Assembly: GCA_022577435.1 (NCBI GenBank)
Contig: JAKOON010000006.1
Location: 10,972,001 to 11,036,000, forward strand
Origin: Embiotoca jacksoni
Lineage: Eukaryota > Chordata > Actinopteri > Embiotocidae
Reading direction: 5' to 3'
Length of the DNA: 64,000 bases
In this document: piece after piece, positions 10,901 to 23,226 of the stretch
How the letters are laid out: each line of letters starts with the position of its first letter
Numbering within the stretch: position 1 is the stretch's first letter
Notes under the pieces: generated by a model
What the model was told of the DNA's origin: nothing
The model's input: the letters and a program-made list of their open reading frames with translations, nothing else
Database searches by the model: none
Program-made: the position numbers and the translations under genes

Positions 10901-13900
10901 TAAAATGTGTTGCATTTTTATCTGGATTGGTTGAAACGTCACGGGTTTGAGAGCCAGACACTGGGCTCAGCAGGCGGCGAGGTAGCCGTGTATGAGGTGC
11001 ATAAGGCCGGGGTGAGGAGGATGGAGCAGGTGGGCGTCAGGTGGGCCGAGGACATCGTTTGGGTTAAAAGTTTCAGATGGCAGAGGATTGAATACAAGCA
11101 GCCTCAACCGTCGTTTCTAGACACGTGATGTAGTTGTTGTTAGCTGTTTAGCTGTGGATGCTATGAGACAGTGTAAACATTGCTGCTGTGCCTTTTGTTC
11201 CCTCTCGGAGAAAATTCAACACCTTGATTTACATCAAGGCAGTTTTGGAGCAATGTTTGTCCAGCGACCCCAGCCTGACATCACACGTGACGTCAACAGC
11301 CAGTTGTTACCTGCTGCCAGATGTCAGCTCCACAGATCCTGGTGGGACAACAACACAAGCGGTTCATTCCTCGGCGGATACAGCTGCTGTTGCTATAAAC
11401 TGTTGTGAAAAACTGGACATAGATTTGTTTTTGTTTTTATATCTTTTATATCTCTCCATATATTTCCAAATATTTATGTCACTACCATAATTTCTTCTCC
11501 AATAAAGTGTGATTTCTAAAGTGATTGGATTCTAATTGCATGAATGTAAAAAACCAAATGTATTACTTTACCATAATATATTATCAAAATACTTTTTTAT
11601 ACTAGACAATTTAAAACATTATTGAACAGTTGGAGAAATTACAATCGCCGGGTAAATACTCAGCAAGCAATGTCTGAAAAGCAATGTCTAAGAAAATGAT
11701 CAAAGACCACTGATAACAACACTTTAGAATATATTGTCAAACTTTATTTGGTTTAAGAATAAAACAAAGTAAGTTGGTTGCAGAGGCATAATGCAACATA
11801 AACCTTGATGCTGGAAGTCAGGATTCCTCATCTGCCCTCTGTGGTGACCTCTGACCTGTAGAAAGGGCAGAAAGAATTAGGAATGTGATCACAGTTTGAT
11901 TTATGAATCATCACAATGGTATTTATTTAGGGGAAAAATACTTTTTTAAACTAATCCTGATTCATGTCAGAATTTAGCCTTGCTTGTTTTTTTAATACAT
12001 TATCGTGCCTCTTCCAGTAACGATAAGGAGGACAGTGGTGTAGCTGTGAGAAGTCAACCATAGCTGACCAGTCTAAAATGTAAACTGCTAACAACAGTGA
12101 TAATTTTGAATAAAGTGACACAATCATTTACTTACTGCAAAAAGGTGTAGAAATAAAATTTTGAGGACTAGCCTATCCCAACTCACTTAGGGTGAAGGCA
12201 GGGTATACCCTGGACAGGTTGCCAGCCTATCACAGGGCCATGTAGAGACAGATGGAAACAAGGAAGCCAGGGTACCTGAGGGGAACCCATGCAGGCACAG
12301 GGAGAACATACAGACTCTGCACAGAGGGCCCCAGGCCTGGATTTGAACCCTGCACCTTTTGGCTGTGAGGTGACAATGCTAACCACTGCACCACGGTGCT
12401 GCCTGAACAGCCTGACTTGAACTGTGTAAATCCTCTTCTCTCACCTCTATGCAGGTAACCACGACCTGTGCGGGGTGGAGCTGCGAATCGAAGAGCTGAG
12501 ACATCACTACAGGGTGGAGCACGCTGTTGCTGAGGGGGCCAAAAACGTCCTCCGACTCCTGGGGGCCAGCAAGGTTCAGGACAAGAAAGCTCTGTCTGAG
12601 GTGAGATAAACAACACACACACATCCTGCAAGATGTTTTCTCTCACACTTCACAAAGCAGACACACCTGTGTAAGCTGTATCAGTGACATCATCATACGG
12701 ACACACCTGCTGATGTTGATACAGGTGTTTATTTTATTTGATCATATATATACGTTTTCACTGAAATCATGTTTTGCTGAGATTAAAGCAGTTTTTACAA
12801 CGTCGTGACATCCTCAGGTATCCGGATGTGATATAATTTGACTTTTAGTCCAGAAAAGCACAGGATACCAAAAGCAATGCAGCAAAAAAGTCTTCTGTGA
12901 AGACGGACATTTCAGAGAGCAGCTTCAAGTGCTGTAATGTACAGTCTCTGCTCATAATAACATTTGAGAGATATCTTCACGACAGCACACTTGTCTTCCA
13001 TTGCCTCCACAAATCAAAATGTCAGTGCGGGTGTTGATGGTTGTTGATCAGCACCAATGAACCACCTGTTCTTCCACTATGTGCTGAAATTTCTGTCTTT
13101 TAAACCTCACTCTTAAGTCTTTACTATTCTGTAACTCCACCACAAAAGTCATGCAAACCTAACTTATAACTTTTGAATATGATGCAACAAGCAAATATAT
13201 TTTGATCATCTCTACAGTCATGTATAGCCTGATAAACACATCAGATGAGCAGTTAATTGCTTTCAAATGAGACTAAAATAAGATGTGATGCTTGGTGTTC
13301 ACCGTGAGGTAGGATGGACAGCTACTTGAGTACTTGATGTCTACCTAACAATTTAAGGGGTCCCCCATGGGAAATTAATGTGTATTAAAGCCTCAATGTG
13401 TCGATGCTCTGCAGGCACAGTCTCGTCTGAGCGAGGCGTCTCAGCGGTTGGACCTGCTGAGAGATTCTCTGGACCAGCGTCTGGCGGACCTGCCGGAGGA
13501 CCATCCCAAGGCCAGCGTCATCAAAGAGGAGCTGGTCCTGGCCTCCTCACCGGCATTCAGCTCCCGCCACGGCGCCCCCTATCTTCACAACCAGTACAGC
13601 ACCCTCAATAAGCCCTCACCTCTCACTGGTACGTTTATGTCAAATAAAGTTATATGAAGGTATAGACGCTCAGTGAGTCGGACTCAGAAGGAGGCAGACA
13701 CCTGCACGCTTCCGCACAGTAACATTGCTCATGTATGAACTCCACCAGATGAAACCTGTCACCCAGGTACAATTCAAATTTAGATTTATGAAATATTTAC
13801 TGAATTGTATTGTTTAGATGAGCACAGGAGCTTACAGAAAAACATTTCAGACATACTAACTGACTGCCACAGTAGGAAATACATAGAAGTGGACCTAATT

Positions 13901-16900
13901 AGTGTATTTGGAGCTGTCTATCAATCGATTTAGTGGGATGAGATTTTCCCTGCTGTTCTTTGAAATCAAGAAACCATCTGGATGAACGCTGGAACCTTTT
14001 CAACAACAAAAGGCAGACAGATCAATTCATTTTCACTTAATTTTAGGAACATTCAGCACTTCTTTTTTGTGATAATGTGGTTAACAAACATTAATGCAAA
14101 AAACTGTCTGAAAGGGATTTTTTTATTTTATTTTCAGACACGTTTGTTAAATAAAAGAACCTGTTGTTGTGCTCGTGCACAGTAGTAAAGTTAATATCCT
14201 TTTATGTACAAGCTCGTTTTTGTTCTAGCACGAGTAAATTCATATGAATATGCAACAAGTCTGTAATGGCTTCAGTGATTTTATTTCCATCCATTTATGG
14301 CTAGTTGTAGAAGCAGTCTCTAGGCTTTATGCATGTGCATAGAGTTTAAAGATGTGGATGCATGTGTACACAAGGTAAAAAGCATATATGTTTATAGCAT
14401 CTGCAAAACTTTTCCTTTTGAATTGAGACAGATTAATTTGGTCTTAGTGTCGTTTGATCTGTTATTGGTTTCACATGCATCGTTTTCCTCTGTCTTCAGG
14501 TACCTTACAGGTGCAGGTGCTCGGCTGTGTTGGGTTGTTGGAAGTGGTCCCAGGTCGCAATAAAGGAACAGCTGTCATGCTGCCCTGCTACAGCCCCGGA
14601 GACACCAGGTCCTTCATGAGAGGCAGCAAGGGACTCTACGGACGCAGCGGCTCTGTCAGCGGGAAGACGCCCAGCAAGACGGACGAACTCTCCTGTAAGT
14701 GGCCGGATGAGTCTTTGTCTCTCAACATCTTATTTTCAATGCAATGCAGCTAATCCATGTTAACTGTGTTGGTGAGACTGACGGTACTCACTGTAGGCTG
14801 GTCAGATTAGATAACACAGGTCACTGCTCACATACAGCAACATCAGCAATTTTCACGCGATTGATTTAATACTCTGAAAAGGCAGTTCTCTAGCAGCTTT
14901 TTATGGTCTTGCACTTTCTGCTGCAGCACTTTCTGCTGCGTCTCCAAGGAAACAAATGGCACTCCGTAATCATCTGTATTTCATAGAATGCAGAGTTTTT
15001 AAATCTGCTGTCTGGGGTTCATGAAACGAGTCGTTCTATTGCGGTTGTGACACGTTTTCGTAAATTTTTCCACAATTCAACCACCATTTTACAGCCGCAA
15101 CAGTAGTGCGGGGAAAGCAGCGCAGCCTGATGTGAGCACTGCAATGTTTTGTAATTACTGTCACTGGCAGAGAGGAGACAGAAACTCTGCACTGCTGATT
15201 TAAATTAGATTACGTATTGTAGTGTAAGCGTAAAGTCATTTTTATTTTTATACAGGTTCAGGCTGAAGTGCATAGGAATGTCACCTAAAGAGGAAATATT
15301 TGTTATATGTGTGTAGCTGAGGTGAGCGCGGTGCTAAAGCTGGATAACACAGTGGTGGGCCAGACAGCCTGGAGGACTGTGGGAGAACAGGCCTGGGACC
15401 AGACCTTCACTGTGGAGCTGGAAAGGGTCAGTATGCACATCCACTCCCACAAATCTGCACATTAACACGAGACATGATGCAAGTATCCTTCGTGACAATA
15501 AAAGGCCCTTTTTTCCCTGTGTGTCTTTGTGTGTGTGTTTTAGTCGAGGGAGATGGAGATTGCAGTCTACTGGAAGGACTACCGCTCGCTGTGCGCTCTG
15601 AAGTACCTGAAGCTGGAGGAGTTCCTGGACAACCAGAAACACAGAGTTCAGATGGAGCTGGAGCCTCAGGGCCTGCTGCTGGCGGAGGTATACAGTAATC
15701 ACACACAGACACACACAAATCATGACACAACATACTCACGCAACCAAGAAAAAAATTGGGAAAATGACAGCTATACACAAAAGTAGACATACATGTGTTG
15801 CATACATGACACGTAAGTGCTATACAAGAATATTCAGATGTGTGCACATACACCTACTCACTAGCTGTCACCTGCACCTGTGCTGGGAAACACTGCTTTG
15901 ATATCTCATACTTGAAAGGTTTTGTCTGAGTGTGATGTCTGTAAATGAAATATGGGTGTGTTAGGGGGGTTTGTTTGTTTGTTTGTGATGTTTTGTTTTT
16001 GTGTGTTTTCCAGGTGACCTTCTATAACCCGGTCATTGAAAGAGTTCCTCGCCTCCAGAGGCAGAAGAAAGTCTTTTCTAAACAGCAAGGTGGGAAACTG
16101 ACAGAGTTTAGAGGAAAAATAATCTCTGATGATATTCTTCTGTTTTCTACTCAACAGCCTGAGTGCAGTTCATACAGAGAAACATCAGAAGCAGGTTTAT
16201 TAAACTGTAATAATCTTAATGAGGAAATTAACGCAATCTGAGGGGAAGCACACTGCTGTTAAATCTTATGTTTGCTGTATTTTCCATTTAGAACACAGCA
16301 CCCTCCAGTGGTGAACAATCTTGTTATTCAGATAGCATTTATCGAAAAGTGCATTATTAGAAAGTTTTACATGATCAATATTTCAGCCTAGCATCTAAAA
16401 TTCAGCATCTAAAATGATCTGATGATGTGATGGATCATGATTTTATTCCAGACAGTCAAGATGAGGAAAAAACAAGATCCTTGCGATATAATGATTATAA
16501 AGGAATCATGTTATCTGTAAATTATAATTTGACACCTCTATTTGACCGGATTAACCAGACAAGACAGTTTTCGGTTACATCAGTCTCTGACATTGATTTA
16601 TCTTTTTACACTAATTTGGCGCAACCAGGTTGTATTTTTATTTTATTTTTTTATCATGTGCACGCTTTTTCACTATCTAGTGTAAATAATGTTTATTTTT
16701 CATAGAACAACTAATCTTCCTCATATTTGACGCGTGTGTGTGTGTGTGAAAAGATGTCATTGCCAAGACTATTTTATTGTTAATATAATGTAATTTTTTT
16801 TTTTCAGTAAAACTCAAGTTTTAGCAAAAAATGCTAAGTCAGTCACAATTCTTTTCTCAATTCATATTTCTAAAGGAGCAAAAAGCAGTTTTTGAATAGA

Positions 16901-19900
16901 TCAAAATGTTTCAGACTTGGGTTCTTGTATACCGCCTCCTGGTTTCTTTCTCAAAAGAAAAACAACTAATATACCTCAAAGGAACACAAATGTGAAGTTT
17001 TTGATTACGGAAAGCTGAACAGTTTTAAAAGCTCAGGTGTGTCTTCAGTCTGATATAGATACTTATGAGTGTGGGTGATTAATGACGATCTGCTCTGCAA
17101 GACATTACTGACTCTTAAATGTGTGCGTGTGTGTGCGTGTGTGTGTATTTCCAGGCAAGGCGTTCCTTCGGGCTCGTCAGATGAACGTGGATATCGGCAC
17201 GTGGGTGAGGCTGCTTCGAAACGCCATCCCCACTGTCAACAACTCAGGAACCTACAGTCCCAACGCACACAGCCTGACACTCAGCTCTGGGTGAGACATT
17301 CGCAGATAACACAAACATCACACACAGCAAGCCCAAGTAAATGGCACACAAGCTGCACAGACGTACACTGGAGAAACACTCCGCATCTGGGTGTGACCTT
17401 TGATAGCCGTCAGTCAGACGTTGCTATCAAACACAGCAGCATTCCTTGAACCTTTTCCCCTGTGTTTCCTGATGATGAATATAGCACGCGATGCTTTTTC
17501 TACCCTTTCGTGTTTTTTTGTGTGTCTGTTTGTCCGTCTGCATTACCATGTTGGTCTGTTTGTGTGCGTCTGCGTGGATTTTCCAGGGAGATCTCAGTGG
17601 AGAAGTTGAGTCTGGACAGCGACTCTCCGATGAGAGGCGATTACAAGAGAGACTCAGACACACCCACTCCGGTGAGACGGACAGAGACAGGAGACACCTG
17701 GGAAATAGGGGAAGTGAGTGATGAGGGTTGGTGTATAAAAAAGGTCATTTTAAACAGCTGAAGTAAAACGTGCTAAACCTGAATTCCCAGGAAAAGAGAA
17801 AAGTAACTGATCTCCTTTGAATATCAAAATATGAAATAAATCAACACAGTTGCACCTTTCTTACTTTAATCTGAGAATGTTGTAAATGTCTATAATGTAG
17901 GCCATAATAATTACAATTTAGGTTGAGTTTGAACTGTATTTTTAAGATGGACAAATCTTTCTCGGATTTCTGTCATTCACAACGAGAGTGCAAAACTTAA
18001 CTTTGAGTGACAACAAGTGAAAACAAACTGCTTTTGACGGAATTATTAAGTTTCCCCCTAATAACTGTCAATTTGATTAAAAAAATGTTCAATCGATTTC
18101 TTTTTTTCTCACTCTATAATATCTGAAAATTATTAGTTTGTTCATTTCAATGAAACTTACTAATTTGCGTTTATGTTTGAAACTATTTTTGTATTTGGAT
18201 ACTATGTAAACTGACAGCAGGACACAGTCAATGTCAAACCTTTCATGCCATCACTTACATTTTTTTAGGTGGTCCAAAGTTTTAGTTTTTCCGTGTAATT
18301 CAATTCCAAAGTGATATATATATCGTTTTATACTGATTTTGCGAGCACTCAGTTGGGCATCTTTCCCATCTGTACAGTCTCTCTCATATTATGTGAATGA
18401 AAAAGCTACTGAAATATCTTTACGGTCAGTTCTCTGTTTCTATGTCACTGTACTTACCGCCAGCTGTTCTTCCTGTTAGCTGCACAGCTACAGTGGAGTT
18501 AAAACGACACTGGCCGTCCAATGTTTTCTCACCAGGCTGTTTAACATATAAATCTACTGGGAGGAGGTTATTTTCATAAAACACGGCTTTGTGGATTTTT
18601 GGTCCAGTCTATCTGGTTTGAAACACAGAGCAGGGACAGTAAGTTTCACCTCCAAACTGTGCTTCTTGTCTTTCATTTTGTGTCATCTTTTGTCTCTGCG
18701 TGTCTTTTCCTTTATGTCTCTTCCCTTGCATGTCCTCCATAAGGACCGACAGCCAGCCATCGAGCCCTTCTCCCCCCGAGACCTCACCCCTGAGTCCCCT
18801 GTCCTCACCCCATCTGTCAGCAGGTACACACACATGCACAGAAACACTTTTTTGCCCTATGTGCAACATACTTGTTTGTGTATTAATAACAAATAGGCCT
18901 TTTTCACAGATGACATTTTGACTTGTGGCAAAATGAAAAGCACGACTGTAAATTATGAAATTAATTTAATTTTGGGCAGCAAAGGTGTGCAGTGGTTCGC
19001 ACTGTCGCCTCAAAACATCCTCCGACTTTTTAAGTTTTCCCTTCCACCGTCATAAATCATGCAGGTATTAAATATGTAGGTATGATTGCAAGTGTGAAAG
19101 GTCATGTGATTGACTGGCGGCCTGTCCAGTGTGACCCCGCCCTGGAAGAATTGCATTAACCGGCCTGTCTTACCGAGACACTTTGATAGTTATTTATGAC
19201 ATCGTTATTTATAACATGTCTGCTATTCTTCCTGTTACAAGTCAAAATGTCTGCTGTCCAACGTTACATCCACATACTTTACAGAGATCTGTACCCACAC
19301 TCAACTTTCATGTCTGCCATATGAGCAACTGATGTACTTCTATTTTATCTTTGGTATCCACTTTAAATGCGTGTCTGTGTCTCCAGTAAGCAGAGGAAAG
19401 GTCCTCTGTCCCTCCACGACTTCAGGCTGATCGCTGTGTTGGGCAGGGGACACTTTGGGAAGGTACAGTTTCACAAATTCACTTTTTTTTTAATGCATCA
19501 AACTTTTTGACTTGGAATTCACAAATATTCAGCAAAAGTTCAGCAAACAGATCTGTAATAACACAAAGGAAAAAAAAAAGTGGTTTCGTATGTTCACAAA
19601 TAGAGGTACAGTACATACAGCGACAATAGTCTTGGACTTATAACCCTTATGGATTGCAGTGTGTTTCAAGCTTTGGACTTTCTCTGGCAGCATCAGGAGG
19701 TTTGTGCAAACATGTTTCCAGAAATAAGAAAAAAGCTGAAAGTGATGTGATAGTCGCATCATAACCAAAAGACCATATATACAAGATAGTTTCTAAAAAG
19801 TAAAAAAAGGAAAAAAGTTTGGGTTCTTTGACGTGTTAGATGCCTGTATTTGTGCACATATTAAACATGTCTCAGATTTCTGTATTTTACAACTCTCTTC

Positions 19901-20727
19901 CTTTTCTGTTTGTGAAACATTTAACGTCCAATGCAAAGTGCTCTGGCTGCTGGAGCTAAATATGTCTCATGCATATTGATGATGATCAGTCAAAAAGGAC
20001 TTGCTTAAAAGTGTGTCTGTGTGTCTCCAGGTGTTGTTGTCAGAGTACAAGAAGACAGGCACAACGTACGCCATCAAAGCCCTGAAAAAAGGAGACATCA
20101 TCTCTCGGGATGAGGTGGAGAGGTCTGTGATGTGTTTATTCCTCAAACATGTGCTTATGTGACTGGTTGCCATTTTTTTGCCTGAAGTTTCAGAGCTCCA
20201 ATTATACTTTTATACACAGTATATAATCTACGGCGCCTTGTTTTGTATCAACATGATTAAACTTCATCTGTGGGCTGAGCATGTGTGTCTCATTGGCCAA
20301 GATAAACACTGTCCAATGATGAATAAATGTCCCTTTAATGTTTTCCATCGACTCGATCTCTTTTCTCACTTTTCTCTAATCTTCTGCGTCCTCCTGTCTT
20401 TCTCCACTTTTCATTTCCTCTTCCGCCTCTTCCTCCTCCTCCTCCTCCTCCTGATAATCTCTGTCCCCTTTGTCTTTACTTTCCTTCCTCTTTTGTTCAC
20501 TTTATTTTGCCTCTTTATCCACTTTGTCTCTCCTTCCTCCTCCAGTTTGATGTGCGAGAAGCGTATCTTTGAGATCGTCAACTTGTCGCACCATCCCTTC
20601 CTGGTCAACCTGTTCGCGTGTTTCCAGACACCAGAGCACGTGTGTTTTGTCATGGAGTACACAGCAGGAGGCGACCTAATGATGCACATCCACGCAGACG
20701 TCTTCACAGAGCCACGGGCCGTGTACG

Positions 20728-20785
<58 letters not shown>

Positions 20786-23186
20786 CACAAAATGCTACCT
20801 AAATTATTCTGCCATTATTTTTTACTTACTCACTTCTCAAAGTGAACTAACAAACTTTGTTAGTTTTAATAAATGTACATTTTATGTAGTTACAGCCCCA
20901 GTACGCCAGACTTTCAGGGTTATTTTGGAGTCTGTAGTTTAAGGATAAACTCATGTGTCTCACTTCAGTGTTAAAACACCACTCACCCACCAACACTGAT
21001 AGTTCTTGTACATTTTTCCGTCCAGTAAAGAGATTCCTTCTTAAAACTATAAACCTTTTTCACAGCAGGCATTTTCAACTTAGTAGTAGCAGGAATGTAC
21101 AGGTAAAATAAATGACATTAATAAAGGCTCAGTTCCATTAAGTGTCCCAATGAACTGGCATGTACATTATGTTTGGGTTTACAATGTATGTGCACGGCTT
21201 TATAAGGAAATATGGTTAAAAGAAAAGCTCAGGCTTTTAAACACGGTGTCGGTAGTGTCAGGTACATACAACTAATTACATTTTCAGTTAGAGATACACT
21301 TATTTACAGTAGGACCAGCAGCAGCTGCTTAGCCCTTCAGCAGTAGTGTTATCAGTATCAAAGCAGTGCAACAGCTGGCACACAGCTGGTTGTCAAACCT
21401 CACAGCAGATTTGGTCACTTGTGATCTGAAAGCATCATCTGCTATTTACTGAGGTTTACATTTAATCCTGTGTAGCTGGAGGGTAGTAATGATGTTTCTC
21501 TGTTTTGACTTCAGGTTTTATGCAGCCTGTGTGGTTCTTGGACTTCAGTTCCTCCATGACCATAAGATTGTTTACAGGTGAGTGGACGCCACACAAGCCT
21601 GTTTTCTAACGCTATAGAAAAAACACAAAAGACTTTTGTTTCTATTCAAGAAGCGACAAAACACCCACCACTTGAATCTGTGCAAAAGATGTTCAAAATG
21701 TGCAGTGGAGAAGCTACAAACATCGACCTGTGTTTCTTTTGGAATTCTGAAACGATTAATGCAAACTCTTTGACAAAAGAATTTCATCAAAGATCTTCCA
21801 GAATAATTCCTATCCCTATGAATTCCCATTAAATACTTGACATTTTTATTTGACACAGCTTTGCAGTCTCAGTGCAGCACAGCCTTTCAGCTGCGAGGAT
21901 GGCTGTAGACAGAGGGGCTACAGAGTGTGTGTGTCTTTAAACTCCTTGTGTGCTCACTGCTGTGTCTGGTGAAATACTGCAAAGAGACAACGATTCTCAC
22001 CTACATCTCTTCTCCCTCCCAGAGATCTCAAGCTTGACAACCTGCTGCTAGACACAGATGGATATGTGAAGATTGCTGACTTTGGACTGTGTAAAGAAGG
22101 TGGACATCCATGTTACTGACAGATTGTGTTTTTTTTTTTTTCGTGTTGCGTCTGTATGCAGTTTGCCTCTGTTGTGAAGATTTTTCTGCCAGGATACAAG
22201 TTTATTTTGAACAATGATTGTGTCAGGAGGTGTGCACATGTAGAGAGCTCCTGAAGCAGGCTGCCAATTTTGTCTCAGACTCAGAAACACAGAGGTGTTG
22301 ATATAAAAATAACAAGTTAAACAAACAATGAAACACCAAAGATTAAACACGATAGACTTCAAGGTTTTCCTCATCTAAGTCACAAAGTTACAACAAAAGA
22401 GACAAAGGAAATTAGGAAGTAAACCTTCCACACGTTCTGCAAGACTTTCATTTGTCTGCCTCTGTTTGTAGGGATGGGTTTTGGCGACCGGACCAGCACG
22501 TTCTGTGGGACTCCAGAGTTTTTGGCTCCAGAGGTCCTCACAGACACATCCTACACCAGAGCAGTAGACTGGTGGGGTCTGGGAGTCCTCATCTATGAAA
22601 TGTTGGTGGGAGAGGTGAGAAATAACATGCACAAAGTCAATCTTTTTACACCGTGCAGCAGGTGACAGCTGCGTGAATTTTTATGTGAATGCACCATAGC
22701 AGCTTTTCACATTTATCCGATTCGTCACTGAGCTTTCACAGCAGAGCTTGTAGGTGAGACAGTGTTTCTCTGAAAGACGAATCTGATTATGTCCAGATCT
22801 TAAAATGTTTTGTAATTACCTTAAATTGTGAATTTAACAAAAGACCAAAAAGATAAAAGCGTAAAGGTGATCGATGTAACTAAGCACAGTGCAAATGTGC
22901 TGCGTTTCTTGCAGTATATGTAAAGATACTTTATATTTATAAGATGTGAGAGGTTCCTACACGTCATATTACATATTCACTGTGGTTAACACATTGATTT
23001 GTGAATTTCAAATTTCTGAAATTGTTTGTATTAAGTGGGTTTTTGTGTGTTCTCTGTGTGTTGCTGTGTGTAGTCTCCATTCCCAGGGGATGATGAAGAG
23101 GAGGTGTTTGACAGCATTGTGAATGATGAAGTCCGCTACCCACGCTTCCTCTCCACGGAGGCTATTGGCGTCATGAGAAGAGTAAG

Positions 23187-23226
<40 letters not shown>

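Larger units (their letters stand above)
6906..12454 (+). other. pkn1 intron 5 (5.5 kb), repeat-rich, with possible internal promoter
   Basis: Largest pkn1 intron, between the HR1b and HR1c exons. It contains a (CT)n tract, a (GT)n/(CA)n pair, a 90-bp TTAA palindrome, a CCTCT tract, an ATG exon with an in-phase donor at 10621-10639, an unrecognised open region ending in AATAAA at 11501, and a minus-strand SINE at its 3' end. The stretch 8400-10200 holds nothing I can assign. Confidence 0.8.

Noticed and set aside
18637..18743. Possible extra pkn1 exon before 18744 (GGGACAG/TAAGT)
   Set aside because: No GT directly at that junction in a useful phase, and human PKN1 has no extra sequence at this point.
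20178..20942. 254-aa open frame on the + strand
   Set aside because: Only 20546-20722 is kinase sequence (pkn1 exon 17). The flanks are intron, and the tail is a GT repeat.
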